Positions 20,495-20,752 of a DNA stretch of 20,752 bases are shown one piece after another. The notes below the pieces were generated by a model that searched no databases, was not told the origin of the DNA, and worked only from the letters and a program-made list of their open reading frames with translations. The position numbers and the translations under genes are program-made. The stretch lies in the NCBI GenBank assembly GCA_945788485.1, contig CALZMB010000006.1, positions 1 through 20,752 of the forward strand. The letters run 5' to 3'. The DNA is from an uncultured bacterium (GTDB lineage Bacteria; Bacteroidota; Bacteroidia; Bacteroidales; Bacteroidaceae). Numbering within the stretch: position 1 is the first letter of the stretch; each line of letters opens with the position of its first letter.

Positions 20495-20752
20495 ATGTAT
20501 GGGATTACCTGTTCGGAGGTACATCAAAAGGTTGTAGCTCGAATGTGTGGAAAACGCCACAAACATCGTCTTGAAAAACATGAAGCATATTACGACTTAA
20601 TACAGCGAGTATGCACATGCCAAGAACAAGATGATGACTCTTTTGTAAGGGTGTCTGTCAATGCTCTTGCAAATGCATGGGAATGGCATCGACAGACAGT
20701 GAATAACTTCCTGGATGAGTTGCAGGATTTGGGTGTGCTGTCGTTCTATACA
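20495..20752 (+). CDS. Winged-helix-like DNA-binding protein, cut by the right edge, possibly frameshifted
   Basis: From the ATG at 20495 the frame is open for 86 codons to the edge. Residues 29-40 (KHEAYYDLIQRV) precede a likely winged helix at about 53-86 (SVNALANAWEWHRQTVNNFLDELQDLGVL). Proteins of this layout are known from Bacteroidetes mobile elements, which I recall but cannot verify. The true start may be the ATG at 20443, whose frame gives MNSSLSHQSNVVFRMNSHVWDYLFGG and stays open to 20574. Removing one A from the AAAA run at 20526-20529 would join the two frames into one smooth protein. The alternatives are that translation simply starts at 20495 or 20543. Confidence 0.6.
   Translation, partial: MYGITCSEVHQKVVARMCGKRHKHRLEKHEAYYDLIQRVCTCQEQDDDSFVRVSVNALANAWEWHRQTVNNFLDELQDLGVLSFYT

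Overview
The window is chromosomal DNA from a member of the Bacteroidales, most likely Prevotella or a close relative. The evidence is a set of exact or near-exact Bacteroidetes promoters (TTTG or TTG, 19-20 nt, TAnnTTTG), weak Shine-Dalgarno signals, and a branched-chain amino-acid operon carrying an acyl-ACP thioesterase between ilvN and ilvC as in Bacteroides. The genus is an inference.

Left part (1-9170): a divergently transcribed gene is cut by the left edge (1-51, minus). Then come rarA, a D-2-hydroxyacid dehydrogenase, and the operon ilvD-ilvB-ilvN-thioesterase-ilvC, which has a structured leader and ends at a strong intrinsic terminator. IlvBN, IlvC and IlvD are three consecutive steps towards valine, isoleucine and leucine precursors.

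Middle (9170-14060): tRNA-Ala(GGC) lies on the minus strand. A two-gene plus-strand unit follows: a PflA-like radical SAM enzyme overlapping, by ATGA, a small protein with a Cys4 motif and one membrane segment. Facing it across a bidirectional terminator is a minus-strand cluster: nrdG, a metallophosphoesterase lipoprotein, a predicted outer-membrane barrel protein and a Bax-inhibitor-1 family membrane protein.

Vitamin B6 unit (14061-15861): pdxS-pdxT, the two subunits of PLP synthase, sit behind a consensus promoter and several inverted repeats and end in a perfect terminator that contains the pdxT stop codon.

Right part (15862-20752): an apparently AT-richer, accessory-looking region. About 760 bp without a clear gene hold stem-loops and possible gene remnants. 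Then comes a cluster centred on ADP-ribose: a minus-strand protein that joins a sigma-70-like N-terminus to a macro-domain-like C-terminus, and, divergently, a VWA protein, a Nudix hydrolase of the ADP-ribose pyrophosphatase type and an ADP-ribosylglycohydrolase. I regard this as the best candidate for an undescribed system: an ADP-ribose-processing unit with its own putative ligand-sensing sigma factor. Three terminator-like hairpins close it. A winged-helix-like gene, possibly frameshifted, runs off the right edge.
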